From positions 1,961,501 through 2,025,500 of the forward strand of contig NZ_CP119421.1 in NCBI RefSeq assembly GCF_030506305.1: a stretch of 64,000 nt of DNA, read 5' to 3'. Position 1 is the first letter of the stretch. Every line of letters begins with the position of its first letter. The translations under genes were made by a program, and so were the position numbers. Of the stretch, positions 53,757 through 61,910 are shown one piece after another. The DNA is from Porifericola rhodea (GTDB lineage Bacteria; Bacteroidota; Bacteroidia; Cytophagales; Cyclobacteriaceae). The notes beneath the pieces are model-generated. The model worked only from the letters and a program-made list of their open reading frames with translations, was not told the origin of the DNA and made no database searches.

Positions 53757-56717
53757 ATGAAAGTATCCACCGAAAGACCATTTAAAATCATATACTCACT
53801 CTATCTGCACGAATACCTGGGCTACTTATTTGAGTCCTTTGCGGTACAGCTGGATGAGCAGGGAGGGTTTACTTTTGAACACCAGAACATATCTTCTAAA
53901 AACGCACACGAGTTTGCCAGTGAGCTTTCCGAGGAAGACTATGAGCTGATCCGCCTGATGGATGTGATGCAGCAGGAGGTAGTCATCAATAAGTACCATA
54001 AGAAAAAGATCAAGACGCATGAGTTTTTTTACAAAATCTACGAGGGTAGCAATGAAAAAAACCAGCAGATACGTCAGGATATAGATGAGTATTTAGAGGA
54101 CAAACGTGCGAAGATACTGCCTTTGCTCAAAGGCAAACGCCTATTTGAGATGAGTAATGATGGTGAGCCGGTAGGCAATGAAATTGACGTGCTGGACGAA
54201 AAGGCTACGGTGCTTTTCCACTTTAGAAGAAATGATGATAACACACATTACTTTCCTACCATTAAACACAATGGCGAAAAAGTAGACTTTCAGTATAAAG
54301 ATGCCTACATCGTGTGTAAGCAGCCTGCCTGGATGGTGCTAAACAATAAACTTTATAGTTTTAAGAAAGATGTGGATGGCAATAAGCTACAGCCTTTTCT
54401 TAAGAAAAAGTTTATCATGATCCCCCGGAAGGTAGAAGACTCCTACTACCGAAAGTTTGTGGCCCCGCTGGTAGCTTCATTTGATGTATACGCTAAGGGT
54501 TTCGATATTCAGACCGAACGCTTCAGACCTATACCTCAGCTTAATTTTTATGAGCTTTACCACAGCCAGCCTGAACTGGTAGATGCAGGTAGAAATGGCT
54601 CAAAAAACGAACTTGAAGAGTCTGATAAAATCTGCTTTGAGCTATCCTTCTCTTACGGAGAGAACACCTTCAAAAGTACGCAGGATGATTCTGTAAGCGT
54701 AGTGGTAGAAAAAGAAAAGGATGATTATACCTTCAGAAGAATAGTGCGCGACTGCCAGAGAGAGCAGGAAGTGCTACAGTTTTTTCAGAAAAGAGCTATA
54801 GAATTTCGTAAGTCAAAAGCTGTACTCGAGAAAAGCAAGGCTTTTGAGTGGATTAGCCAGTACAAAGAAATACTGGAAGAAGAAGGTATAGTACTGCGCC
54901 AGCACAATGGTACCGAGAAAAAGTATTTTATTGGGGAGTCCAGCATAGATATAGAAGTAAGAGAAAACATAGACTGGTTTGATATTTATGCCAAAGTAAA
55001 ATTTGGACCTTATGAAATACCTTTCCAGCAAATTAGAGAGCTTATACTGAACAAACAGCGTGAGCTTAAGCTACCCAATGGAGAAATTGCTGTAATTCCT
55101 GAGGTGTGGTTTACAGAATACTCGGAGCTTTTTGCTTTCAGTGAAGAAAAAAATACGGAAGAAGGTGAAGGCGTACAACTTAAAAAATATCACCTGGCGC
55201 TGGTGCAGGACCTCCAGAGTGGGAGCCTGGCTAAAGTAACGATGGATCGTAAGCTGGAAAAGCTGCGCGAGTTTAGCCGTATAGAAGATCAGCCCCTACC
55301 CGATGGTTTTAATGGCTTGCTGCGCCCTTACCAAAAAGCAGGCTACAACTGGATGAACTTTCTGAATGCGTATAATTTTGGAGGATGTCTGGCTGATGAT
55401 ATGGGACTTGGAAAAACCGTACAAACGCTGGCAATGCTTCAGAAGCTAAAAGAGCATAACCATCAGAATGGAAACGCCACAGCTAAGACTTCACTTTTAG
55501 TGATGCCTACCTCCCTCATTTATAATTGGGAAATGGAAGCGGCCAAATTTACACCTGATCTCAAAGTATTTATTTATACCGGTACTAATCGTGATAAAAA
55601 TGTAGAGCAGTTTCAGGATTATGATCTGGTACTTACCTCTTATGGGATTGTACGGCTGGATGTTGACATACTCAAAGATTATTATTTTAATTATGTAATC
55701 TTAGATGAGTCGCAGGCTATTAAGAATCCTGACTCTAATATAGCACGGGCAGTTCAGGAGCTTAACTCAAAATTTAGGCTAATCCTGACGGGTACCCCTC
55801 TCGAAAACAGTACGCTAGACCTTTGGTCGCAGATGACGTTTATCAACCCAGGCTTGCTAGGTACACAAACCTTCTTTAAAAATGAGTTTGTTCAGCCTAT
55901 TGAAAAGAAAGGAGACCTGAGCAAAACCGCTAAGCTCTATTCTATTATTAAGCCCTTTATACTACGGCGTCAAAAATGGCAGGTGGCTAAAGAGTTACCC
56001 GAAAAAATAGAAAATGTACAGTACTGCTCTATGACTGAGGAGCAGGAAGCCTGCTACGAAGAGGCCAAGTCGTTTTATAGAAATGAAATACTTAATCTGA
56101 TAGAGACAAAAGGTATTAACAAGTCTCAGTTGCTCTTGCTACAGGGCTTAACCAAACTTAGGCAGATTGCAAATCATCCTAAAATGGTGGATGAAAACTA
56201 TAGCGGCAGCTCAGGAAAGTTAGAAGATACGATGCACATGCTACTTAATGCTATTAGCGAAGGGCACAAAATACTGGTATTTAGCCAGTTTGTTAAGCAC
56301 CTGAGCTTGCTCAGTCAGCAGCTGACAGAAAAGGACATACCTTTTGCCTATCTGGATGGTAGCACTAAAAACCGTAAGGAGCAGGTGGAGCGCTTTCAGA
56401 ATGACGATTCTTTACGCTTGTTCCTTATCTCGCTACGTGCGGGTGGAGTAGGGCTCAACCTAACCAAAGCAGATTATGTTTTTATCTTAGATCCTTGGTG
56501 GAATCCTGCAATTGAGCAGCAGGCTATAGACCGGGCACACCGTATCGGTCAGGAAAATAATGTGTTTACTTACAAATTTATAAGCCGAAATACTGTAGAA
56601 GAAAAGATATTGAAGCTACAGCAAAACAAACTCAAACTAGCTACCGAACTAATCTCTACCGAAGAAAGCTTTGTTAAAAAGCTAACTAAAGAAGATATTA
56701 GTGCAATATTGAGTTAA
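53757..56717 (+). CDS. SNF2-family DEAD/DEAH-box helicase
   Basis: 986 residues. The N-terminal half (about 1-510) is a long unrecognised region, as in bacterial SNF2 ATPases. The helicase core begins RPYQKAGYNWMNFLNAYNFGG, with motif I DDMGLGKTVQTLAML near residue 548, DESQ box ILDESQAIKNP, and LILTGTPLENS. The C-terminal helicase has GGVGLNLTKADYVFILDPWWNP and AIDRAHRIGQ. It remodels protein-DNA complexes; likely involved in transcription recycling or repair. Its stop overlaps the convergent kelch gene. Confidence 0.9.
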   Translation: MKVSTERPFKIIYSLYLHEYLGYLFESFAVQLDEQGGFTFEHQNISSKNAHEFASELSEEDYELIRLMDVMQQEVVINKYHKKKIKTHEFFYKIYEGSNEKNQQIRQDIDEYLEDKRAKILPLLKGKRLFEMSNDGEPVGNEIDVLDEKATVLFHFRRNDDNTHYFPTIKHNGEKVDFQYKDAYIVCKQPAWMVLNNKLYSFKKDVDGNKLQPFLKKKFIMIPRKVEDSYYRKFVAPLVASFDVYAKGFDIQTERFRPIPQLNFYELYHSQPELVDAGRNGSKNELEESDKICFELSFSYGENTFKSTQDDSVSVVVEKEKDDYTFRRIVRDCQREQEVLQFFQKRAIEFRKSKAVLEKSKAFEWISQYKEILEEEGIVLRQHNGTEKKYFIGESSIDIEVRENIDWFDIYAKVKFGPYEIPFQQIRELILNKQRELKLPNGEIAVIPEVWFTEYSELFAFSEEKNTEEGEGVQLKKYHLALVQDLQSGSLAKVTMDRKLEKLREFSRIEDQPLPDGFNGLLRPYQKAGYNWMNFLNAYNFGGCLADDMGLGKTVQTLAMLQKLKEHNHQNGNATAKTSLLVMPTSLIYNWEMEAAKFTPDLKVFIYTGTNRDKNVEQFQDYDLVLTSYGIVRLDVDILKDYYFNYVILDESQAIKNPDSNIARAVQELNSKFRLILTGTPLENSTLDLWSQMTFINPGLLGTQTFFKNEFVQPIEKKGDLSKTAKLYSIIKPFILRRQKWQVAKELPEKIENVQYCSMTEEQEACYEEAKSFYRNEILNLIETKGINKSQLLLLQGLTKLRQIANHPKMVDENYSGSSGKLEDTMHMLLNAISEGHKILVFSQFVKHLSLLSQQLTEKDIPFAYLDGSTKNRKEQVERFQNDDSLRLFLISLRAGGVGLNLTKADYVFILDPWWNPAIEQQAIDRAHRIGQENNVFTYKFISRNTVEEKILKLQQNKLKLATELISTEESFVKKLTKEDISAILS

Positions 56718-58015
56718 GGTACATATTCAATAATAGTATTGTATTCCGAAAAATAGTAGCCTTTTTCACCTACAGAGAAGCTTAGCTCATGCCCGGCAGG
56801 ATTAGCACTATTTAATGGCGTCCACTGATTAGAAGAGGGCTCATATTTCCAGAAATCAGAAATGCCGTTGCCTCCCATATAAGCTTTGCCATTGATGGTA
56901 AAAGTAATCATGTCTTGGTGTATTGCCCCGGGAAAATTAGCTTTCTCCAGCCAAATACCTGTTTCTGGATTATAGCTCCAAAGCTCACTTTGGGTAACAA
57001 ATGCGCCATTACTATCTTTTGTAGTGTAAATATTGTGGATATAGGCCTTGTCATTAATTACAAAGACGCTAGGAAGAAAGATATTAGTGCTTTTTCCCTC
57101 ATAATAATCTTTTTTAGTCCAGCTGCCCATCGGACTGCCATGTTCGTCTGTTCCTTCTGAGGTAGCTGTTGGGTCAAACTCCCAAACATGTAGATCAAAA
57201 GCCGTTAAACCACCTAGCACGTAAGCTTTCTTATTGAGCACAAAAGCAGCAGGGTTATTTCTGCCTATACTGGGTAGGTCCGCCTTACGAGTCCAGCGGT
57301 CTGTCTGGGCATCATACTCCCAAAAAGCGGCAGGCTCCTCTTCATTATTGGAGGAAAGCACATAGCCTTTGTTACCAATACTAAAACCTGTTGCACGGAT
57401 ACCGACATTTCCTGGAAAATCAGTTTTTTGCGACCAGGCATTAGTGTTCAGGTCGTACTCCCACCACTCATTATTAACCGTTGATTTACTGCTGCTATTT
57501 TCTAACCCCAGGCCTACATAAATTTTATTGTTAATAGCGAAGCCTACCGGCCACTGATCCAACTCGCCAGGGTAATTAGTAAGTGTATGCCAGCCGTCTC
57601 CAGAAAGGGTGTTGAACGAAACCTGGGTTCCATACACCACAGTGTTGTTAGCATGCACAAAGTATGGCCTTACATAATAAGTAGTATTAAGCTGTAAATC
57701 AGAAGAGTAATCAGCTATAGGAAAGGGCGACTGTGAAATAACAGATGCCGTTTTGTTTTCCCACGTTTGCTGAATAGAATCGTGCGGCACTGGATCCGGA
57801 GAAGTAGACCACGCAATGCCAAAGCCTTTGGTTAAAAGCTGATCGTCATCTTCAAAAGTGATACTACTCTCTACCCCTGCTGAGTAAAGTCCTACACTTG
57901 ATACTTCAGGAACAGTCAGGCTGACGCTAGTATCAATCTGTGGAGACTCGGACGAGTCTTCTTCGCAGGAAAAACTAAGTGCAGCTACAAAAAATATAAA
58001 CAAATACTTCTTCAT
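56714..58015 (-). CDS. Kelch-repeat lipoprotein
   Basis: 433 residues from ATG 58015; an upstream in-frame start adds 24 residues. Lipobox ALSFSC (Cys17). An N-terminal beta-sandwich-like part (about 30-150) is followed by six kelch-type repeats with the pattern 'YDxxTxxWxxKxDxP', for example EYDAQTDRWTRKADLPSIG and SYNPETGIWLEKANFPG. It probably binds carbohydrate or protein at the surface. It is convergent with the helicase gene and divergent from rnhB. Confidence 0.8.
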   Translation of the reverse strand: MKKYLFIFFVAALSFSCEEDSSESPQIDTSVSLTVPEVSSVGLYSAGVESSITFEDDDQLLTKGFGIAWSTSPDPVPHDSIQQTWENKTASVISQSPFPIADYSSDLQLNTTYYVRPYFVHANNTVVYGTQVSFNTLSGDGWHTLTNYPGELDQWPVGFAINNKIYVGLGLENSSSKSTVNNEWWEYDLNTNAWSQKTDFPGNVGIRATGFSIGNKGYVLSSNNEEEPAAFWEYDAQTDRWTRKADLPSIGRNNPAAFVLNKKAYVLGGLTAFDLHVWEFDPTATSEGTDEHGSPMGSWTKKDYYEGKSTNIFLPSVFVINDKAYIHNIYTTKDSNGAFVTQSELWSYNPETGIWLEKANFPGAIHQDMITFTINGKAYMGGNGISDFWKYEPSSNQWTPLNSANPAGHELSFSVGEKGYYFSEYNTIIEYVP

Positions 58016-58075
58016 CAAACATGGAATTATAAAACACTGCGAAGGTAGTGTCAGGGTTATTCTTTTCAGGCAAAC

Positions 58076-58106
58076 TTTGCAAAGCAATCTAAGCTGTGTA
58101 ATATTG
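58076..58106 (+). promoter_or_regulatory. Promoter of rnhB
   Basis: -33 TTTG (58076-58079), 19-base spacer, and TAATATTG (58099-58106), one mismatch from TAnnTTTG. The start codon is only 12 bases downstream, so the leader is about six bases. Confidence 0.5.
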
Positions 58107-58117
58107 GCTTACAAAAT

Positions 58118-58702
58118 ATGAGCCAGTTGTTAAAAGCATATTATACGCCAGATTTGATAGAAGCCGGTTGCGATGAAGCCGGTAGGGGTTGCCTGGCCGG
58201 GCCTGTGGTAGCAGCAGCAGTAATTTTACCTAAAAACTTTACCCACCCTCTCCTTACCGATTCTAAATTATTAAGTCTGAGCCAGCGTAACGTACTAAAA
58301 GAAGAAATTAAAGCGCAGGCTTTAGCGTACGCTATTGCAGAAGTAGATAACCAGACAATAGACAAGGTTAATATATTGAACGCTTCTTTTCTGGCAATGC
58401 ATAAAGCTGTTGAACAGCTTAAAGTACAGCCCGAACTTTTGCTGATAGATGGTAACCGGTTTACACCTTACCCCTTTGTTCCGCATGAGTGTATTGTCAA
58501 AGGAGATAGTAAGTATTTTTCTATTGCGGCGGCCTCGGTACTGGCAAAAACGCACAGAGATGAGCTTATGCATGAGCTGGCCCTTACCCATCCGCATTAT
58601 GGCTGGCAAACCAATGTGGGCTATCCTACTGTAGCTCACCGGGCTGCTATAGCCAAGCACGGAGCTACTCCCTGGCACCGAAAAAGTTTTAAATTGGTGT
58701 AA
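58118..58702 (+). CDS. rnhB: Ribonuclease HII
   Basis: 194 residues. The core motif EAGCDEAGRGCLAGPVVAAAV holds the first catalytic pair, and LLIDGNRF and KGDSKYFSIAAASVLAKTHRD hold the remaining acidic residues. It removes ribonucleotides from DNA in repair. It is transcribed divergently from the kelch lipoprotein and has its own promoter. Confidence 0.96.
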   Translation: MSQLLKAYYTPDLIEAGCDEAGRGCLAGPVVAAAVILPKNFTHPLLTDSKLLSLSQRNVLKEEIKAQALAYAIAEVDNQTIDKVNILNASFLAMHKAVEQLKVQPELLLIDGNRFTPYPFVPHECIVKGDSKYFSIAAASVLAKTHRDELMHELALTHPHYGWQTNVGYPTVAHRAAIAKHGATPWHRKSFKLV

Positions 58703-58777
58703 CAAAGCCCTTTTCTCAAGAGTATTACTAGCCTGTAGTATGTACTGAATCCTGCATGCAAAGATTTATTTTTCTCG

Positions 58778-58785
58778 TAACTTTG
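58778..58785 (+). promoter_or_regulatory. -7 promoter element of gcvT
   Basis: TAACTTTG is an exact TAnnTTTG, 33 bases before the gcvT start. No convincing -33 TTG is seen. Confidence 0.45.
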
Positions 58786-58817
58786 CCCGCCAGTACATTA
58801 ACCCAAACCTAGATAAC

Positions 58818-59894
58818 ATGAAAAAAACCGCACTATACGATAAGCACGTAGCGCTAGGGGCTAAGATGGTTCCCTTTGCGGGCTATGAGATGCCACTTCG
58901 TTATAGCTCCGATATAGAAGAACACATGACAGTAAGAGAAGGCGTAGGCGTATTTGATGTTTCTCATATGGGTGAATTCTACCTAAGAGGACCCAAAGCT
59001 TTTGAGTTGGTACAAAAAGTAACCAGTAATGATGCCAGCAAACTGTACGATGGTAAGGCCATGTATTGTTACCTGCCCAACGAAACAGGAGGTATTGTAG
59101 ATGACCTTATTGTATATCGCCTGAGCGAAGAGGAGTATATGCTGGTAGTTAATGCTGCCAATATTGAGAAAGACTGGAACTGGATAACAAAGTACAATAC
59201 CGAGGGGGTAGAAATGGAGAATGCCTCTGATCAGGTTTCTCTTTTTGCGGTTCAGGGGCCTAAAGCTATGGCAGTTATCAAGAATATAACAGACGTAGAT
59301 GTTGAGGGTATGAAGTTCTATACCTTTCAGCAAGGCAAAGTTGGTAATGTGGAAGATGTTATTATTTCTGCTACGGGGTATACAGGAGCAGGTGGTGTAG
59401 AATTGTATGTAAAAAATACTGATGCTCTTAAGCTTTGGGAGACCCTTTTTGAAGCAGGCAAAGAAGAGGGTATTAAGCCCATTGGCCTGGCAGCACGAGA
59501 TACCCTCCGTCTGGAAATGGGCTTTTGCCTATACGGCAACGACATAGATGATTCCTCATGTCCAATAGAAGCGGGGCTGAGCTGGGTAACCAAATTCAAC
59601 AAAGTATTTACTAACTCGGAGCATTTACAAAAGCAAAAAGAAAGCGGCGGTAAGCAGAAGTTAGTTGGTCTATTGATGGTAGACAAAGGCATCCCTCGTA
59701 AAGATTATGAAATATTTAATGCCGAGGATGAAGTTATTGGCCATGTAACTTCAGGTACACAGTCTCCGGTACTTAAGAGAGGTATAGGTATGGGTTACGT
59801 AGCTAAGCCCTATGCCAAAACAGAAACTGAAATTTTTATTGGTGTCCGCAATCGCAGGATTAAAGCGCAGGTTGTTAAACCACCCTTTATTTAG
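58818..59894 (+). CDS. gcvT: Glycine cleavage system T protein (aminomethyltransferase)
   Basis: 358 residues. Motifs include GAKMVPFAGYEMPLRYSSDIEEHMTVREG in pieces, GVFDVSHMGEFYLRG, LFAVQGPKAMAVI and the C-terminal GLAARDTLRLEMGFCLYGNDI with GHVTSGTQSPVLKRGIGMGYV. It transfers the aminomethyl group of glycine to tetrahydrofolate. gcvP and gcvH are not adjacent. Its own promoter lies upstream. No glycine riboswitch is visible. Confidence 0.95.
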   Translation: MKKTALYDKHVALGAKMVPFAGYEMPLRYSSDIEEHMTVREGVGVFDVSHMGEFYLRGPKAFELVQKVTSNDASKLYDGKAMYCYLPNETGGIVDDLIVYRLSEEEYMLVVNAANIEKDWNWITKYNTEGVEMENASDQVSLFAVQGPKAMAVIKNITDVDVEGMKFYTFQQGKVGNVEDVIISATGYTGAGGVELYVKNTDALKLWETLFEAGKEEGIKPIGLAARDTLRLEMGFCLYGNDIDDSSCPIEAGLSWVTKFNKVFTNSEHLQKQKESGGKQKLVGLLMVDKGIPRKDYEIFNAEDEVIGHVTSGTQSPVLKRGIGMGYVAKPYAKTETEIFIGVRNRRIKAQVVKPPFI

Positions 59895-59964
59895 TAGCAA
59901 ACACGAGGGCTTGTGATGTTAAAATTTATTAGCTAATGAGCCCTTTCTTTACGCACTAATTTTC

Positions 59965-60675
59965 ATGAAGAGTATAGATATATGTCTTAGCCCGGATCTT
60001 ATGCACTTATATGAAGTGCAGGATAAAGCCGTAGTAGTTGTAGATATTTTAAGAGCTACCTCCTGTATGACTACAGCCCTAGCCCATGGGGTAGCTGCAA
60101 TCAGACCTGTAGCAGAGGTACAAGCCTGCGAAGCATTAGGCAAAGAAGGCTACCTGACTGCCGGAGAGAGAGGGGGAGAAAAGATAGACAGCTTTAACTT
60201 TGGAAATTCTCCCTATGAGTACCAATCTGCCGATATTGTAGGAAAAAAAATAGCAGTGACAACAACGAATGGTACTCGGGCAATCAGCCTGTCAGAAGGT
60301 GCCAGACAGCTGCTTATAGGTTCTTTCTTAAACTTAAGTACGCTTGCCTCATATCTCAATGAGCAGGAGCACAACATTTTAATAGTATGTGCTGGGTGGA
60401 AGGGATTTGTAAATCTGGAAGATACGCTCTTTGCCGGAGCTTTGGCAGAGCAGCTTACTGCCAAATTTACACAGGCTTGCGACAGTACCCTGGCAGCTAT
60501 TTCCCTATACCACTCTGCTAAGCATAACTTAAAAAGGTTTTTGCAAAACTCATCTCATGTGCAACGTTTGCAGCATCTCAATGGAGATAGGGATGTAACG
60601 TTCTGCCTAAAACTAGATGAATATGAGGTGATACCTGTTCTCAAAGGTAAAGAGTTAGTAAAACTGGAGCTTTAG
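59965..60675 (+). CDS. comB: 2-phosphosulfolactate phosphatase
   Basis: 236 residues. Typical ComB patterns are VVVVDILRATSCMTTALAHG, then AGERGGEKIDSFNFGNSPYEY, VTTTNGTRAI and CAGWKGFVNLEDTLFAGALAE. It dephosphorylates 2-phosphosulfolactate to sulfolactate. In methanogens this leads to coenzyme M, which Bacteroidota do not make; the sulfonate could instead feed sulfonolipid precursors. It stands between gcvT and recX and shares a four-base stop overlap with recX. Confidence 0.9.
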   Translation: MKSIDICLSPDLMHLYEVQDKAVVVVDILRATSCMTTALAHGVAAIRPVAEVQACEALGKEGYLTAGERGGEKIDSFNFGNSPYEYQSADIVGKKIAVTTTNGTRAISLSEGARQLLIGSFLNLSTLASYLNEQEHNILIVCAGWKGFVNLEDTLFAGALAEQLTAKFTQACDSTLAAISLYHSAKHNLKRFLQNSSHVQRLQHLNGDRDVTFCLKLDEYEVIPVLKGKELVKLEL

Positions 60676-61130
60676 CCCTTAAAAAAGCTCCAGATCAGGT
60701 CTGCTTCGTAGCCTTTGCCTATTAAAAACCTTACAGTTTTTTGCTTGCGGTTATAATCATCTTCTCCTTCCAGCGAGTTCCATTTTTTTTCTAATAAGCT
60801 ATGTAGCTGCGCTACGTAATCCTCTTCCGAAATCTCATTGAGTCCAGAGCGTATACAATAATTGGAGAGGCCTTTCTGGCGAAGCATCATCTCAATTTTT
60901 ACACGCCCCCATTTATTCTGGTTAAACTTACCTCGGCAAAAGGCCTGTGCATAACGCTCCTCGTTAATAAAGTTTTCAGTAATTAGCTCGCTAAGCACTT
61001 CTTCTACAGCATCGCTGTACAAACCATACTGATATAGTTTGTCTCTAACTTCCTGCTGGGTTCGTTCTTGGTAAGCGCAGTATTTGGCAGCTTTTACCTT
61101 AGCCTGCTGCCTCAGGTTAGTAACAGTCAT
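60672..61130 (-). CDS. recX: RecX family regulatory protein
   Basis: 152 residues made of three short helical repeats of the RecX kind, including YCAYQERTQQEVRDKLYQYG, LSELITENFINEERYAQAFCRGK and KWGRVKIEMMLRQKGLSNYCI. It binds and controls RecA filaments. recA is not in this window. Convergent with comB. Confidence 0.88.
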   Translation of the reverse strand: MTVTNLRQQAKVKAAKYCAYQERTQQEVRDKLYQYGLYSDAVEEVLSELITENFINEERYAQAFCRGKFNQNKWGRVKIEMMLRQKGLSNYCIRSGLNEISEEDYVAQLHSLLEKKWNSLEGEDDYNRKQKTVRFLIGKGYEADLIWSFFKG

Positions 61131-61503
61131 ACTTTTTAACTCTACTTATAGTACTACAGTTCGCTCCTAACATTATTAAATATGCGGTCTTTCAAATATG
61201 CATGCACATCCTTCTAGATCAAATTTGGCCTGATAAATCTAAACTCCTAATCCTTAGCAAATGAAAACTTGCCAACAAATTGACAGTGAAAGCCGTATAT
61301 TTATTATACTTAAGAATTGCTTCTGAAGGCTTTACAAATTCTGAAAATAGTCTTACCTTATATAACAGGAGTTTAGCTATTTAGCCTGCATTTCTTCTTT
61401 TACCAAAGAGAAAGGTTAAAATCACATTTTTCTAAACTAATAAGCATTTTAGGCGTTTTTTTTATACATTTAATTTACAATTCACTGAGAAGAGGAGAGT
61501 AGT
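61131..61503. other. AT-rich intergenic region
   Basis: 373 bases between divergent genes with no recognisable gene. TACATTTA upstream of the small acidic membrane protein gene is one mismatch from the -7 consensus. No hairpin, repeat or riboswitch is visible. Confidence 0.4.
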
Positions 61504-61737
61504 ATGATTGACATGTTACTTTGTGGTGCCGCTTACGTTATCATGGTCTACTTCATGGTCGTACTCATGAAGAAGCGCAACTTTCGCTTCCGAGACGATG
61601 ATGATGACGACGATGATGGAGGAGTATCTATTACTCCTACCCCGGACCTTGACCTTCCTCCTGGTGTTTCTCTTCCTGACGACAGTGGACCTCGCCACCA
61701 TAGAAAGATAGAAGAGGCTGAAGAAGTGTTTGCTTAG
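61504..61737 (+). CDS. Small acidic membrane protein, function unknown
   Basis: 77 residues. One transmembrane helix (about 3-22, MLLCGAAYVIMVYFMVVLM) is followed by a basic stretch (KKRNFRFR), then eight consecutive aspartates and a segment with DLDLPPGVSLP. The helix-then-basic-then-acidic layout places the tail in the cytoplasm. I do not recognise the family. A strong purine-rich ribosome binding site (AGAGGAGA, 61491-61498) lies just before the start, which is unusual for this phylum and supports translation. Confidence 0.65.
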   Translation: MIDMLLCGAAYVIMVYFMVVLMKKRNFRFRDDDDDDDDGGVSITPTPDLDLPPGVSLPDDSGPRHHRKIEEAEEVFA

Positions 61738-61910
61738 TGCTTCCCTCTTACATTATTCATTATTACATAATATCTTCGTTATTTTGTCGCATAGTTTACC
61801 TACACTGAGCTAAAGTGCACTGAGGGCAACTTTATTTTCTAGCTAATCGTTTTGTGTAGGTCAGGGGTAGCAAGTACAAAAGGCTGCCTCACTGAATTCT
61901 TAATTTCAGA

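Noticed and set aside
58703-58817. Glycine riboswitch ahead of gcvT
   Set aside because: The gap is only 115 bases and no tandem aptamer-like structure or conserved GGAGAG-type motif is seen.
61596-61619. The GAT/GAC run in the small protein gene as an assembly artefact
   Set aside because: The codons vary between GAT and GAC, so it is not a simple repeat, and the frame stays open with a good ribosome site.
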